Below are positions 17,252 through 26,622 of a DNA stretch of 64,000 nucleotides, piece by piece. Each line of letters begins with the position of its first letter. Position 1 is the first letter of the stretch. Origin of the DNA: Rhizobium mongolense subsp. loessense (GTDB taxonomy: Bacteria; Pseudomonadota; Alphaproteobacteria; Rhizobiales; Rhizobiaceae); NCBI RefSeq assembly GCF_900099775.1, contig NZ_FMTM01000001.1, positions 1,178,001-1,242,000 of the forward strand, in the 5' to 3' direction. Position numbers and translations under genes: made by a program. The notes under the pieces are model-generated. The model was not told where the DNA came from, ran no database searches, and saw only the letters and a list, made by a program, of their open reading frames with translations.

Positions 17252-17540
17252 GATGTTAGCGCCTTTGTCGCGGCAACGGTCGTAAGCCGCCGGCATGGCC
17301 GCGTTGCGCGCGGGCACGCGGATAGAGGATGTTGTCGGTAACTTGGCCGGCGCGTCCGGTAGGTCATTGTGTTTCCCTTGTTTTCGGATGCCGTGCTAAT
17401 TTCCGGCAGGAGAGCTATGGCCAATGCCGTCGCCGACAGGGCGACCAGCCCCGTTTGCAACGAACGCCGCGCCTCGCGCTTGGATGAAGATCAGCGCCAA
17501 GAAAGGCGCGGGATAAGCAATCTCATGGGAAACGCCTTGT
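17252..17540 (-). pseudogene. decayed secreted-protein N-terminal region
   Basis: Upstream of the NTF2-like start, a reverse frame gives ARRSLQTGLVALSATALA-IALLPEISTAS-ENKGN, a convincing export signal with a twin arginine, followed by nonsense. The frame carrying the NTF2 domain continues upstream without an ATG-proximal ribosome site. A frameshift between them could have split a secreted NTF2-like protein; an unrelated broken gene is the alternative. No complete gene is supported here. Confidence 0.35.
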
Positions 17541-17610
17541 TGTCGGGCGCCACAGCGTCTGCCGCCGCGACGCGGAGCCGGCGTACGGAAGTATCAGCGG
17601 CCGACTGTTC

Positions 17611-17943
17611 CTATCGCCTGCACTCGCGCCGATCAGGATCCCGCCTGCAGCGGTCCCAGCGCGCGCGATCGGCCATAACCTGAGCGTCTCTCGCAATCTC
17701 TTGCGTCAATCGGGTCCGCTCGAGCGACTCCCGTTGCGCGTTGTCGCGCCGCGCCTGTTGTTCCAACATGCAGTTCGAATAAGCGCGGGACCCGTAGGGT
17801 GCCCCAAAGCTCTGGCAGGTATTCGCGTCCCTGTACTGCCGTTCTTCCGTCGACACACACGCTGATAGAGCGAGGCCAACGAGGGCGATGGAGAGGATGG
17901 CTACCGCGGGCCGACGATCGTCAATGGAAGGGCGTTGCAGCAT
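17611..17943 (-). CDS. small Cys-rich lipoprotein
   Basis: 110 residues from the ATG at 17943, with AAGGAG on the reverse strand eight bases upstream. A lipobox LSAC ends the signal region (AILSIALVGLALSAC), so the mature protein would be lipidated. The mature part has TCQSFGAPYGSRAYSNCMLEQQARRD and a strongly charged helical tail ending in DRRECRR. Four cysteines follow the lipobox. This type of lipoprotein is common in rhizobia, with no assigned function. A longer frame from 18069 lacks a ribosome site. Confidence 0.75.
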   Translation of the reverse strand: MLQRPSIDDRRPAVAILSIALVGLALSACVSTEERQYRDANTCQSFGAPYGSRAYSNCMLEQQARRDNAQRESLERTRLTQEIARDAQVMADRARWDRCRRDPDRRECRR

Positions 17944-18370
17944 TCTGTTGATCTCCTTTCGAGAATGAGCGCTGGCGGTTCGTTGACGACGCGAGCGAGA
18001 CACAGCGGCGCCCCGCGGCCGCCATGACCAGCCGAAACCCCACAGAGCAGGAGAAGATTGCGGCAACATTGTCCGAGTTTGGAAAATCCTCCGGGAGCAG
18101 TCCGATCGCCGCTTGGAAGCGCCTTTCCGGCGCTAAGCACACAACCGAGAAAAATCAGCGCGCGGCGCGTTAGTTATACGTCCTTCGGACAACCGTTCGG
18201 GAACGTTGCAGTGGTCGTCACGACTGAGTTCGAAGTGGAGAATCCGCTCATCCCTGAAGGCCCCGACCTTGAGCCTCGAAATTCGGGCTTCTGAACTCAC
18301 GATCAGTCGCGGCGTGGCCACATTCGCATTTTAGTTATGGCATTATCGATGTGATAGCCAGGAGTTATAA
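17944..18370. other. intergenic region between lipoprotein and LysR genes
   Basis: 427 bases with divergent flanking genes. Short frames are present on both strands but none has a good ribosome site. A reverse frame ending near 17980 contains SVGFRLVMAAAGRR, faintly like the tail of formylglycine-generating-enzyme proteins; too short to call. Divergent promoters must lie here. Confidence 0.4.
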
Positions 18371-19306
18371 GTGGATTTGAACGCGGCCCTGAAGGCATTC
18401 ATCAGAACAGTAGAGAAGGGTTCCATGACCGGCGCGGCGCGAGATCTCGGCATCTCGCAGCCCGCTGTTACAAAACATCTTCTCAATCTCGAGCGACATC
18501 TGAATGCACGGCTTCTCGAGCGATCGCGCCAGAATATCCGCCCGACCACGCACGGTCTGGAGCTTTACGAAGCAAGCCGCGGCGCGATCGCATCCATCGA
18601 TGCCGCCCTCGAGGGTATCCGATTGAACGTAGGCGAAATCGAGGGCAATCTCCGCATTCACGCGCCATCCTGTATCGGTTCAAAGCACCTCCACGGCATC
18701 CTTCTGGATTTTCAGGACCTGCATCCAAAAATTGCCGTCGATCTTGTCTTGGACGACCGTACCGTCGATCTCATCTACGAGAATTTTGATCTCACCCTAC
18801 GCTATGGCCGGATAGAGGCTCAGGAGGTCATTGCCCGGCGCTTCGGCTGGATGCAACGTATTCTCGTTGCCGCTCCCGGTTATCTCGAACGCGTCGGCGA
18901 GGTGAGGTCTCCGGAGCAGTTATCAAGCCTCAGCATAATTTCGACCTTCGTCGTCCTGTCAGGCAAGAATATGTTGCCGCTGATGCGATCCGGATCTCCG
19001 ACAATCGAAATTCCGGTCAAACCTGTCTTCCGGACGAATGACGCTCACGTTCTTCTCAACACACTTCTGGCAGGACGAGGGATCGGACAGGTGCAATGGT
19101 GTCTCGTAACAGACCTGATCGCCGAAGGCAGGCTTGTGCGCGTGCTTCCCGCCTACGCAGTGAAGCCGACTGAGGCGTTCCTTGCCTACCCGTCGAACAA
19201 GTTCATGCGTCCTGTGGTGCGCGCCTTTACCGATTTCGTCATGCCGCGTCTGAAAGAAATTGAAGGAATAAGCCAAAGCGCTGATGATTTGGGATGCGTC
19301 TTATAA
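18371..19306 (+). CDS. LysR-family transcriptional regulator
   Basis: 311 residues, GTG start with AGGAG seven bases upstream. N-terminal winged helix-turn-helix (LNAALKAFIRTVEKGSMTGA, then AARDLGISQPAVTKHLLNLE) and C-terminal effector domain of the CrgA-like subgroup (GNLRIHAPSCIGSKHL, DLTLRYGR, LLNTLLAGRGIGQVQWCLV). Target and ligand unknown. It lies between the lipoprotein gene (divergent) and the L,D-transpeptidase gene 117 bases downstream. Confidence 0.92.
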   Translation: MDLNAALKAFIRTVEKGSMTGAARDLGISQPAVTKHLLNLERHLNARLLERSRQNIRPTTHGLELYEASRGAIASIDAALEGIRLNVGEIEGNLRIHAPSCIGSKHLHGILLDFQDLHPKIAVDLVLDDRTVDLIYENFDLTLRYGRIEAQEVIARRFGWMQRILVAAPGYLERVGEVRSPEQLSSLSIISTFVVLSGKNMLPLMRSGSPTIEIPVKPVFRTNDAHVLLNTLLAGRGIGQVQWCLVTDLIAEGRLVRVLPAYAVKPTEAFLAYPSNKFMRPVVRAFTDFVMPRLKEIEGISQSADDLGCVL

Positions 19307-19422
19307 CAATCAGTTATGCGCGCAATCACTCGATAAACGATAGACAATACTCCCGCGAAATTGTTCTTCTGGTTCGAGATGTTGCCATTCGGGCAACGGT
19401 TAGAGACCAGTGAATACTATCT

Positions 19423-20151
19423 ATGCAGCTAGTGACCCATCAGATATCCCGCCGCACCTTTCTCCTTGGCTCCATGTCCGCCGCCGCCGTTCTTTCCGGC
19501 TGCGCGACGAACAACCCAACTCCGGAGCAGATGATGTTGGCGAAGCAAGTTCAATCACCTTCGCCAGTTGCATCCGATCCTGAGCTTCAAGCTCGTTATG
19601 CGGCATTCGAGGATGGAGGGCACTTCGTGCCTGCCATCCCCTACCAGAATATGGACCCGAAGTATTATCGCCAGCGTGTTGCTGACCCGACGGGAGAAAA
19701 GGTTGGCACGGTGGTCGTCGATACGCCCAACCGTTTCTTATATCTCGTTGAAGAGGGCGGTACGGCCATGCGGTACGGCGTCGGCATAGGCCGAGACGGG
19801 TTTGCCTGGAAGGGCGAGGGTATCATCCACTGGCGCCAGCCGTGGCCACGATGGAAACCTCCTGCAGAGATGATCGCTCGTCAGCCGGAATTGGAAATCT
19901 ATTCCGTCGCGAACGGCGGCATGGATCCCGGGATCATGAATCCGCTCGGCGCGCGGGCGCTCTACATCTTCCAGAACCGGCACGACACTCTATATCGGCT
20001 ACACGGTAGTCCCGAGTGGCAGTCTATCGGCAAGAGCGTCTCTTCCGGATGCGTAAGATTGATCAACCACGACATCGTCGATCTTTATGACCGTGTCCCC
20101 TATCATGCGCGAATTGTCGTGCATCAGGAACCATTTATCAGGATGGTATAG
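19423..20151 (+). CDS. L,D-transpeptidase lipoprotein (ErfK/YkuD family)
   Basis: 242 residues. N-terminal RRTFLLGSMSAAAVLSGC combines a twin arginine with a lipobox (LSGC), so it is probably an anchored periplasmic enzyme. The YkuD domain shows VVDTPNRFLYLVEEGG, YGVGIGRDGFAWKG and the active site LYRLHGS then KSVSSGCVRLIN, with nucleophile Cys in the SSGC form common among alphaproteobacterial members. It would make 3-3 crosslinks in peptidoglycan or attach proteins to it. As island cargo it may remodel the host wall. Confidence 0.92.
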   Translation: MQLVTHQISRRTFLLGSMSAAAVLSGCATNNPTPEQMMLAKQVQSPSPVASDPELQARYAAFEDGGHFVPAIPYQNMDPKYYRQRVADPTGEKVGTVVVDTPNRFLYLVEEGGTAMRYGVGIGRDGFAWKGEGIIHWRQPWPRWKPPAEMIARQPELEIYSVANGGMDPGIMNPLGARALYIFQNRHDTLYRLHGSPEWQSIGKSVSSGCVRLINHDIVDLYDRVPYHARIVVHQEPFIRMV

Positions 20152-20329
20152 GTTTCAAGATAAGGTTCACTTGGCGGGGCCGGAAGGTCGGTGAACGCCT
20201 TGTACGGCAAGCGGTCGAGGACGCCTGACGAGAAGGGACCGCAATTATTCCCGTCGTCGTGAGTGGCAGAATATTCTTGCAAGTGAGCCACTGCTCAGGG
20301 AGCCTGGCTGCACAGCATTAGAGGATAGC

Positions 20330-20893
20330 ATGCAGAAAGAACCCCACCTATTACAGGAGGCAGATGAGACCCTGATGGCCGCTGTCGATGAAGCCATTGA
20401 GCGCGCCGCCCAGACCGCAGGGCATGAACTTCAGTCGCTCGGTGTCGGCAGATCACCACAAGACTATTTTGCGGACGCCGTCCTCCGCCACCTGTTCCTG
20501 CGCCTGTGCGGGGCCGACTTGAGAACCAACACGGGAGGAGATCCAGAAACGGCATGGAAAATCCTCTATATGGGCCGCAGCGTCGCCCGTCACTGGGAGA
20601 GAGTGCGCGGCAGTTCGGCAGCACTTCGGGAGAAAAAAGACCGGCGGGAGGATATGGAACGAGACAAGAGTGAACGACAGCAGCTGGCACTCTCCGCACA
20701 GAATTTCGCATTGCAAACTGTTGTTCGCGCTCTGGTCGATCACGCCCGTGCGTCGGATCTGGAAATCACAGATCGCCTCGAAGCGGCAATCGACGCCCGC
20801 CATGCAAGGCTTGAGTCCCTCTCTGACACCGACCGCGAGTTTACCGAAAGAGCAAAAAGCTACCTGTCGCTCCTCACCACTTCACCAGACTAG
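20330..20893 (+). CDS. protein of unknown function, first of a related pair
   Basis: 187 residues, hydrophilic and mostly helical by eye, no signal peptide. Central block LFLRLCGADLRTNTGGDPETAWKILYMGRSVARHWE matches the small protein encoded next (LMCGADPDTFEGGDP, IRNSQNIARHYW), so the two share a domain. The C-terminal third (EKKDRREDMERDKSERQQLAL) is strongly charged and coiled-coil-like. I do not recognise a family. Start ATG at 20330 with AGAGG seven bases upstream. Confidence 0.6.
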   Translation: MQKEPHLLQEADETLMAAVDEAIERAAQTAGHELQSLGVGRSPQDYFADAVLRHLFLRLCGADLRTNTGGDPETAWKILYMGRSVARHWERVRGSSAALREKKDRREDMERDKSERQQLALSAQNFALQTVVRALVDHARASDLEITDRLEAAIDARHARLESLSDTDREFTERAKSYLSLLTTSPD

Positions 20894-20935
20894 GCGTAGT
20901 GGCTGCACAACCAAAATCATCAAAACTCGGAGTTA

Positions 20936-21283
20936 GTGGTGAAAAATAGTTGCCCTGTTCTCACTCCCGCCGAAAGAAAAGCCGTCGACGTCATCAAACG
21001 TGCGGACACGGCGTTGGCTGCTGCGGTCTCTCTGGTTTTGGAAAAGGCGGTCAAACAGGTTGCCGAAGACTTGCGAGCAATCGATCAGGAAGACGCCGCG
21101 CCGGTGCTGGAATATTTTGCAGGCGTAGTTCATCAGCGAATGTATTGCCTGATGTGCGGTGCAGATCCGGACACTTTTGAAGGAGGCGATCCGGATATTG
21201 CCTACCACGTCATCCGAAACAGTCAAAACATCGCCAGACACTATTGGTCCGCGGACATCGAGCCCTACGCACCCAAGGAGTAA
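20936..21283 (+). CDS. protein of unknown function, second of a related pair
   Basis: 115 residues (GTG at 20936; a second GTG at 20939 has better spacing from GGAG). It aligns with the middle of the preceding 187-residue protein around CGAD, GGDP and the NIARHYW end. A CxxC (CLMCGADPD) is present here, while the neighbour keeps only one cysteine. About 40 bases separate the genes, so they are probably co-transcribed. Function unknown. Confidence 0.6.
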   Translation: MVKNSCPVLTPAERKAVDVIKRADTALAAAVSLVLEKAVKQVAEDLRAIDQEDAAPVLEYFAGVVHQRMYCLMCGADPDTFEGGDPDIAYHVIRNSQNIARHYWSADIEPYAPKE

Positions 21284-21390
21284 AGGGCGTCTTATGACAA
21301 CCGGCGCAGGTGGCGCGACGATTTCCTCGCTCTGTTTCACTCCTTTGGCGCACGACATGTTTCAGCAGATCGGACTGCGTTTATGGCGAT

Positions 21391-22077
21391 TTACGGCATG
21401 GGTGCGAAGCCAAACGCCGACGCGATGCTGTTGACCCCGTTATAGACGCAGTGAAGGACGATGCTGCGCCAAACCGATCCCGTCGCCCGGAAGAAGATGG
21501 CGGATAGAAGGTCAACCATGATCGCAACGGGCAGGATCACGCTGACGCCGTGCGCGAGACCGAATATAATTGAGCTGAGTACGACGCCGGCAAACGCACC
21601 GTAGCGGTTGAGCGCATTCGCAACGACGCCCCTGAACAGGATTTCCTCGCCGAAGGGCGTGAAAATGGCGCCGCCCAGAAATGATAAGAGAAAAGGGAGC
21701 GGGCCGCCACGCGCCGCTGCATGCAGGATGCTTTGAGGATCATTGCTGCCGAACCACGCCTGATATGTGAACTGTATGATCAGGTTAAGACCGTATCCGA
21801 TGATTCCGACTCCAGTCGCGATCATGAGCCAGCGAGGTGAGACCGGTCGGAACCCGAACGAGCGCAGAACCCGTATCCGCAGGCTATATGCTGCGGCGAA
21901 AGCACCGACGCCGACGAAACCTCCTGCCGTCGAGCCGACAACTCCTAGGAGAACGGGATCGTTGCTGGGCAGAAGTCCCATCAGCAGGCCGAACGAAACA
22001 AGAAGCACTGCATATGCGACGAGTCCAATCAGTATTTCTGGCCAGCCGGGTCGGTGCCATTGATCATCTGTGATCAT
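21391..22077 (-). CDS. CPBP-family intramembrane glutamic protease
   Basis: 228 residues from the ATG at 22077, with GAGG six bases upstream on its strand. About six to eight hydrophobic segments. CPBP (Abi/CAAX protease) motifs: PFGEEILFRG (EExxxR), then FGLAHG with the first histidine and VLHCVYNGVNS with the second His and Asn. Family members process prenylated peptides or bacteriocins, or are maturation or immunity proteins; no peptide substrate gene is evident nearby. Confidence 0.88.
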   Translation of the reverse strand: MITDDQWHRPGWPEILIGLVAYAVLLVSFGLLMGLLPSNDPVLLGVVGSTAGGFVGVGAFAAAYSLRIRVLRSFGFRPVSPRWLMIATGVGIIGYGLNLIIQFTYQAWFGSNDPQSILHAAARGGPLPFLLSFLGGAIFTPFGEEILFRGVVANALNRYGAFAGVVLSSIIFGLAHGVSVILPVAIMVDLLSAIFFRATGSVWRSIVLHCVYNGVNSIASAFGFAPMP

Positions 22078-22228
22078 TATCAACCTCAAGTATGACAAGG
22101 CGGCGCCTCGCGGTCGCAGCTCACTGCAAAGGCGCAAGACCGCGAGTATGGATGCAGGCAGCCCGGCATCGCGCTGCGTCCGTGTAGATGCGCAGGGAAA
22201 CATTGCGCCAACATTGGCTCGGCCGCGG

Positions 22229-23551
22229 TTACGACGCCGCAGTGAACTCTAATCGTACGATCGCCCCACCCCTGGGGGCCTCTGCGATTGTGATGCGGCC
22301 GCCATGATGATCGATGACTTGCTTGACCAGATTGAGACCCAGGCCGGTACCGGAAGATCGCGGCCGCAGCCGATGAAAGGGTTCAAGCACCCGTTCGTGC
22401 TCCTCCCCCGGAATACCAACGCCGTTATCCTCGACCTCCAAAGAGGTACCGTTGACCCGCACGATCACCTCGTTCCCGCCATGCTCGACGGCATTCTGGA
22501 TGAGATTTGTGAGCGCGCGTTCTATCGACCCAGCGTTGCCTCTAATCGAACCGGGCTGTTCAACGATCACCTCGATTGCCTTGCCCGACGCGATCAACAC
22601 CGGTGCCAGATCCGCAACGACACTGCGGGCGAGCGCAACGAGGTCGATCCGGTCGCTCGGCGCGCCATTGTCCAACCGATGAAGATCGAGCAGTTGCTCG
22701 GACAGCGTCGCAAGCCGTGAGACGTCCGGCAAGAGCGACCGCAGGCCCTTCTCGGTCGCGGCGTCTATCTTCATTCTCAAAATAGCTATCGGCGTGCGCA
22801 GTTCATGCGCGGCTGACGCGATGAAGCGGTGCTGACGATCATAACCCTCATCGAGACGGTCGAAAGCTTCATTGACAGCGCGGACAAGCGGGCCGATCTC
22901 CCGTGGAACCTTGTCTTCCGAAAGGCGGATGCCGCGACGCCCGGTGTCGATCCGCTCTGCTTCCTCCGCGGTTTTTATGACGCCGGCCAAGGCACGCTTG
23001 ACGATCATTGGCGTCGCGACGATGGAGACGAGAGCCAGAGCGAGGAAAATGGCAGTGGCTACGAGATTGGATGCTATTGTGATGAGCGCCGTGAAGGGTT
23101 GGACCCGACCATGCGCAATGATCTTCATATCGCCTGCGGGGCCTGATTCCTGTCGAACGAGGGCGGAAAGGGTAAAGGGATCGAACTGCCCGCGCATGTC
23201 TGCCGAAGACAGCTTGTCAAGGTGGGGAACGAGGGGAGAGTACTCCGCTGGCACCTGGCCGAAGGCGACCACACTGCCGTCGCTAAACCGGGCCGCGAAC
23301 CAGAGATCCGGCGATTCCTTTTGAAGGTTCGCTAGTTCGGGCGTCACTTCCACTATTGGGGCTCCGGCCGCATCTCGGACGATCGAGTTTGCAGCGACTT
23401 TTACGACGGCCTCCTCGACATACATCCCGTCAAGAGCCGAATTGACGAAAAAGATGATGAAGCCAATGGCGGTAGCCGCGACCGCCAGAAACTGGAGGAT
23501 CAGCTGTCTGGTAACAAGGCGCGTCTTCAACGATGGCTGGCGGCGCTTCAA
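22229..23551 (-). CDS. sensor histidine kinase
   Basis: 440 residues. Two transmembrane segments (about residues 18-37 and 157-181) enclose a periplasmic sensor of roughly 120 residues; then a HAMP-like linker, the dimerisation helix with phospho-acceptor H249 in AAHELRTPIAILR, and a HATPase domain with N box NLIQNAVEHG, G1 EDNGVGIPG and G2 GTGLGLNLV. Start codon overlaps the regulator stop by four bases (ATGA). Forms a complete pair with the next gene; signal unknown. Confidence 0.95.
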   Translation of the reverse strand: MKRRQPSLKTRLVTRQLILQFLAVAATAIGFIIFFVNSALDGMYVEEAVVKVAANSIVRDAAGAPIVEVTPELANLQKESPDLWFAARFSDGSVVAFGQVPAEYSPLVPHLDKLSSADMRGQFDPFTLSALVRQESGPAGDMKIIAHGRVQPFTALITIASNLVATAIFLALALVSIVATPMIVKRALAGVIKTAEEAERIDTGRRGIRLSEDKVPREIGPLVRAVNEAFDRLDEGYDRQHRFIASAAHELRTPIAILRMKIDAATEKGLRSLLPDVSRLATLSEQLLDLHRLDNGAPSDRIDLVALARSVVADLAPVLIASGKAIEVIVEQPGSIRGNAGSIERALTNLIQNAVEHGGNEVIVRVNGTSLEVEDNGVGIPGEEHERVLEPFHRLRPRSSGTGLGLNLVKQVIDHHGGRITIAEAPRGGAIVRLEFTAAS

Positions 23552-24222
23552 TCCGTTGCCCTGAGCAAATAACCCACCCCTCTGACCGTATGAATCTCGA
23601 CGCCAGCGCCCGAATCGCTGAGTTTTCGACGCAGGCGTGAGATATGGGAATCGAGTGTGTTCGACTGGATAGCGTCGTCGAAGCCGTAGACTGCTTCCTC
23701 AAGGGACTCGCGCAGGACAACGCGCCCGCGACGCCGAATCAACGCAGTGAGCACTGCAACTTCACGCCTTTGCAGTACCAACTGCGTTCCGTGAACCCGT
23801 GCTTCGCCAAAGGCCATGTCGAATACGAGGTCGCCGACGACGATCTCGTCTGGTGCAAGTTCGTTCGGGCGGCGCTGCACGGCCCGGATGCGAGCAAGCA
23901 TTTCCTCCAGGTCGAAAGGCTTCACCAGGTAATCGTCGGCGCCATCATCAAGCCCGGATACGCGGTCGCTCAGTTCCCCGCGAGCGCTCAACACAATGAT
24001 AGGCACGCCCGGATTGTCTACCCGCAGCTGTGGAATAAGGCTGAGGCCGTCGCCGTCAGGCAAAGTGCGATCAAGCAAAACGAGCTCGTGCACCTGCGAC
24101 CGGGATGCTTCTCTCGCAAGCGAAATGCTAGTCACCCAGTCGGCCACGAAGCGATCACGTTCGAGGGCGCCGCGCATTGCTTTGGCGAACTCCACCTCGT
24201 CTTCGGCCAGAAGTATCCTCAT
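23548..24222 (-). CDS. OmpR-family response regulator
   Basis: 224 residues from the ATG at 24222 (GGGAG upstream on its strand); the longer frame to 24420 is unsupported. Receiver domain with acidic pocket LLAEDEVEF, phospho-acceptor D51 in LLDRTLPDGDG, and lysine in LVKPFDLEE; C-terminal winged helix ending SRLRRKLSDSG and TVRGVGYLLRATD. It is upstream of and translationally coupled to the kinase. Target genes not evident. Confidence 0.95.
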   Translation of the reverse strand: MRILLAEDEVEFAKAMRGALERDRFVADWVTSISLAREASRSQVHELVLLDRTLPDGDGLSLIPQLRVDNPGVPIIVLSARGELSDRVSGLDDGADDYLVKPFDLEEMLARIRAVQRRPNELAPDEIVVGDLVFDMAFGEARVHGTQLVLQRREVAVLTALIRRRGRVVLRESLEEAVYGFDDAIQSNTLDSHISRLRRKLSDSGAGVEIHTVRGVGYLLRATD

Positions 24223-24448
24223 GCTAGTGCTCCCGCAACGTGGGAAGGTGCGCCTTAATCCGCGAAGAGCACCTCTTGCCACCGAGTTGTAGCTTTCTAA
24301 TACCGATACGCCGCATTTTCCCTGATTTGACACGTATCTGGGGGCTTCGACGGAAAGCTGAGATGACGATCTTCGCCGCAGCCGCGTTATTGACTGAACT
24401 TTTTCGTGCATGAGGTGCACGGGTATGGTCAGGAAACTCCCCGGGTTT

Positions 24449-25591
24449 TCAGAGATTGGAATTGGCTAGGTCGGGATGGGACAGATGCTGGCGATGACCT
24501 GTTTCAGCGGCCTGTGTGATCGCCTCGAGCACCCGGTGACGATCGAGCGCGACCGCGAAGTCCGGCGCATCGGCGGTTCCATCGCGGAGGTCGGCGGCGA
24601 ACTGGGCGTAGAGGCGGGCGACACCAGCCGCGGGTGCGTCGAGTTGCAGGTCGGGAGCCGCATATGCGGGCGGGACCTGTAGCCGCTGGACAGGCTCGCT
24701 GCCGCGGCGCAAAGTGATGGTCACATCGCCGAAGTGGATGTAGCCCGATGCCGTCTCGACGCGCAGACTGCCTTCGGTGCCTTGGATCTCCCACACCATC
24801 GCCGAGCCGGCGGACTGCCCGGCACTGTAGTGCAGCGAAGTGACGATCCCGCCTTCGAGAACGCCGGCGACGACGATCTCGTCCGGCGCGTCCTTCGGGA
24901 GGGACGTGCCATCCGAGAGGCGGACACCGTCGCCTCGCTGATTGGCGACGACGGCGGACAGGCTCTCAAATGCGCCGAGTACGTGCGCGAGCGGTTGGAG
25001 CGCGTGGCCGAGCATGATGCTTAGAAGCGTGGCGCCATTCTCTGCGCGAGCCATGTACTCGAACGGCGGGTCATATCGGCCGAGCCACATGGCGTCGGTC
25101 AAATGCGCTCGGATGCTCGTACTGAGCGGCATGCCGATCACGCCCTGCCGGACGAGGTCGCGAAGATAGCGGATCGGCGGGTGCAGGCCGCCCTGCAACC
25201 CAATAGCCGTTCGCAGCCGCCGTTCGCGGGCAAACCCCTCCAGCGCTTCCGCTTCCGATAGGTTTCGCGCGAGCGGCCATTCGCAATAGACCATCTTGCC
25301 CGCGGCGAGCGCGTCGGAAACGATCTGCTTGTGCTCCGGCACCTTAACCGCAACCACCACCAAGTCGACCTCCGGCCGCAGGACCAGCGCCTGGTGTGTG
25401 TCAAAGGCAAGATCGGCGCCTAGTCGGCTAGCGGTCGCGTTCGCACTCTCCATACGAGTCGTGCTGACAGCGCGGATCTGGAACGCATCGAGCGCCCGCA
25501 GCGCCGGGACGTGAGCAATTCCGCCCCAGCCTCGATCAGCACTGGCGCCGACGATGCCGACGCCGATCCGGGTGTTTGCTGAATTTGTCAT
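24449..25591 (-). CDS. Gfo/Idh/MocA family oxidoreductase
   Basis: 380 residues from the ATG at 25591 (AGGAG upstream). N-terminal Rossmann domain opens TRIGVGIVGASADRGWGGIAH, a variant dinucleotide motif; the expected EKP catalytic lysine region reads CEWPLARNLSE, so the usual lysine of E-K-P is replaced by tryptophan. The second half is the family alpha/beta domain. A closely related gene lies at 27707. NAD(P)-dependent sugar or inositol-like oxidoreduction is typical, but activity may differ without the lysine. Confidence 0.85.
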   Translation of the reverse strand: MTNSANTRIGVGIVGASADRGWGGIAHVPALRALDAFQIRAVSTTRMESANATASRLGADLAFDTHQALVLRPEVDLVVVAVKVPEHKQIVSDALAAGKMVYCEWPLARNLSEAEALEGFARERRLRTAIGLQGGLHPPIRYLRDLVRQGVIGMPLSTSIRAHLTDAMWLGRYDPPFEYMARAENGATLLSIMLGHALQPLAHVLGAFESLSAVVANQRGDGVRLSDGTSLPKDAPDEIVVAGVLEGGIVTSLHYSAGQSAGSAMVWEIQGTEGSLRVETASGYIHFGDVTITLRRGSEPVQRLQVPPAYAAPDLQLDAPAAGVARLYAQFAADLRDGTADAPDFAVALDRHRVLEAITQAAETGHRQHLSHPDLANSNL

Positions 25592-25753
25592 GTAGGCGTG
25601 CTCCTGTCTGGTGCAACCCGGGCAATGCTCGCCGTGCTGCTTCACCATGGTTTCGTTTCCGGACAAATGCTTGGGCGCATAGCGGGTGACCAATCATTGC
25701 CGTTCGCGTTGCGGCTGCGTGGGTTTGAGCCCAAGTAACGCAAACGCAGGTAA

Positions 25754-26476
25754 TTAAACGTGAGTCCAATGGGCCTCGAGTTCGCGCGCGACATCGGCCG
25801 GACGCTCTATCATCGGCCAATGTGAGCTGCGCAGCTTCACGACGGCACGCGCGCCAGTGGCGTTGCCCAGCTCGTCGGCGAAGCGGTGCGGCAAAAACGG
25901 ATCGTCCAGGCCCCAGATCACCAGCGCTGGCGCGGTCATGCTGCTCAAACCCGGCTTCCACTCCGCGCCGACCTCTATTGCGGAACGGTAAAGTGCGAGA
26001 ATGCTTGCCCGCATAGTGGCATCGAGATGCCGAACCGATTCATCCGCCGCATCTCGCGGCATCTGCGCCTCGACGAGCTTCGCCGCAAATTCCTCGAGGT
26101 CGAGGTCCTTCATCCATTGCTCGCCTTCACCTGGCGTCTGCCAGATCTTGGCGAGATAGTGCCATGGGTATTCTGGATCGATGGGCCCGCTGATTCCGGT
26201 CCAGGTTCGCACCAGATCGGGGCGGATCGACGCGAGGCGCCCTGTCAGCAGGCAGCCCCAGTCATGGCCGACCAGGTCCACGGGTTCGCCGATCTGCTCG
26301 ACCTGCTTGATCAACCAGTCGAGATACTCCTCCTTGGTCGAGGCGAAGCCTGATGGCAGCGGCGTGCCAAAGCCCGGGAGATCGAGTGCGACGATATCGG
26401 TGCGCGCCAGATGTGAGCGGACGGGATCCCAAAGGCGATGAGTGTCAGGAACACCGTGAACGAGGACTGCCGGCAT
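25754..26476 (-). CDS. alpha/beta hydrolase, Asp-nucleophile type
   Basis: 240 residues from the ATG at 26476, preceded by AAGGAG six bases upstream. N-terminal VLVHGVPDTHRLWDPV holds the HG oxyanion region. The nucleophile elbow is VGHDWGC, with Asp instead of Ser, as in haloalkane dehalogenases and epoxide hydrolases. An IWGLDDPFLP acid region and a late His in SSHWPMIERP complete a triad. Substrate unknown; epoxide or ester hydrolysis is plausible within this redox-rich block. Confidence 0.85.
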   Translation of the reverse strand: MPAVLVHGVPDTHRLWDPVRSHLARTDIVALDLPGFGTPLPSGFASTKEEYLDWLIKQVEQIGEPVDLVGHDWGCLLTGRLASIRPDLVRTWTGISGPIDPEYPWHYLAKIWQTPGEGEQWMKDLDLEEFAAKLVEAQMPRDAADESVRHLDATMRASILALYRSAIEVGAEWKPGLSSMTAPALVIWGLDDPFLPHRFADELGNATGARAVVKLRSSHWPMIERPADVARELEAHWTHV

Positions 26477-26622
26477 GAATATCTCCTTGTTGAGCGTTGC
26501 GCGTTGTTGAGCGTTGTTAGGAAGATAATCGTCTCGATCGCGTTGCAGTAGCTGGCAGTCATGAAACATGGGGTTGCTGTTTGAGGAACCCAGGCGAACG
26601 GCAGCCGTGTAACCCGCAAGGA

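Noticed and set aside
17921-18142. Reverse fragment with SVGFRLVMAAAGRR similar to formylglycine-generating-enzyme tails
   Set aside because: The match is about ten residues, with no catalytic region or start; not enough to call even a pseudogene.
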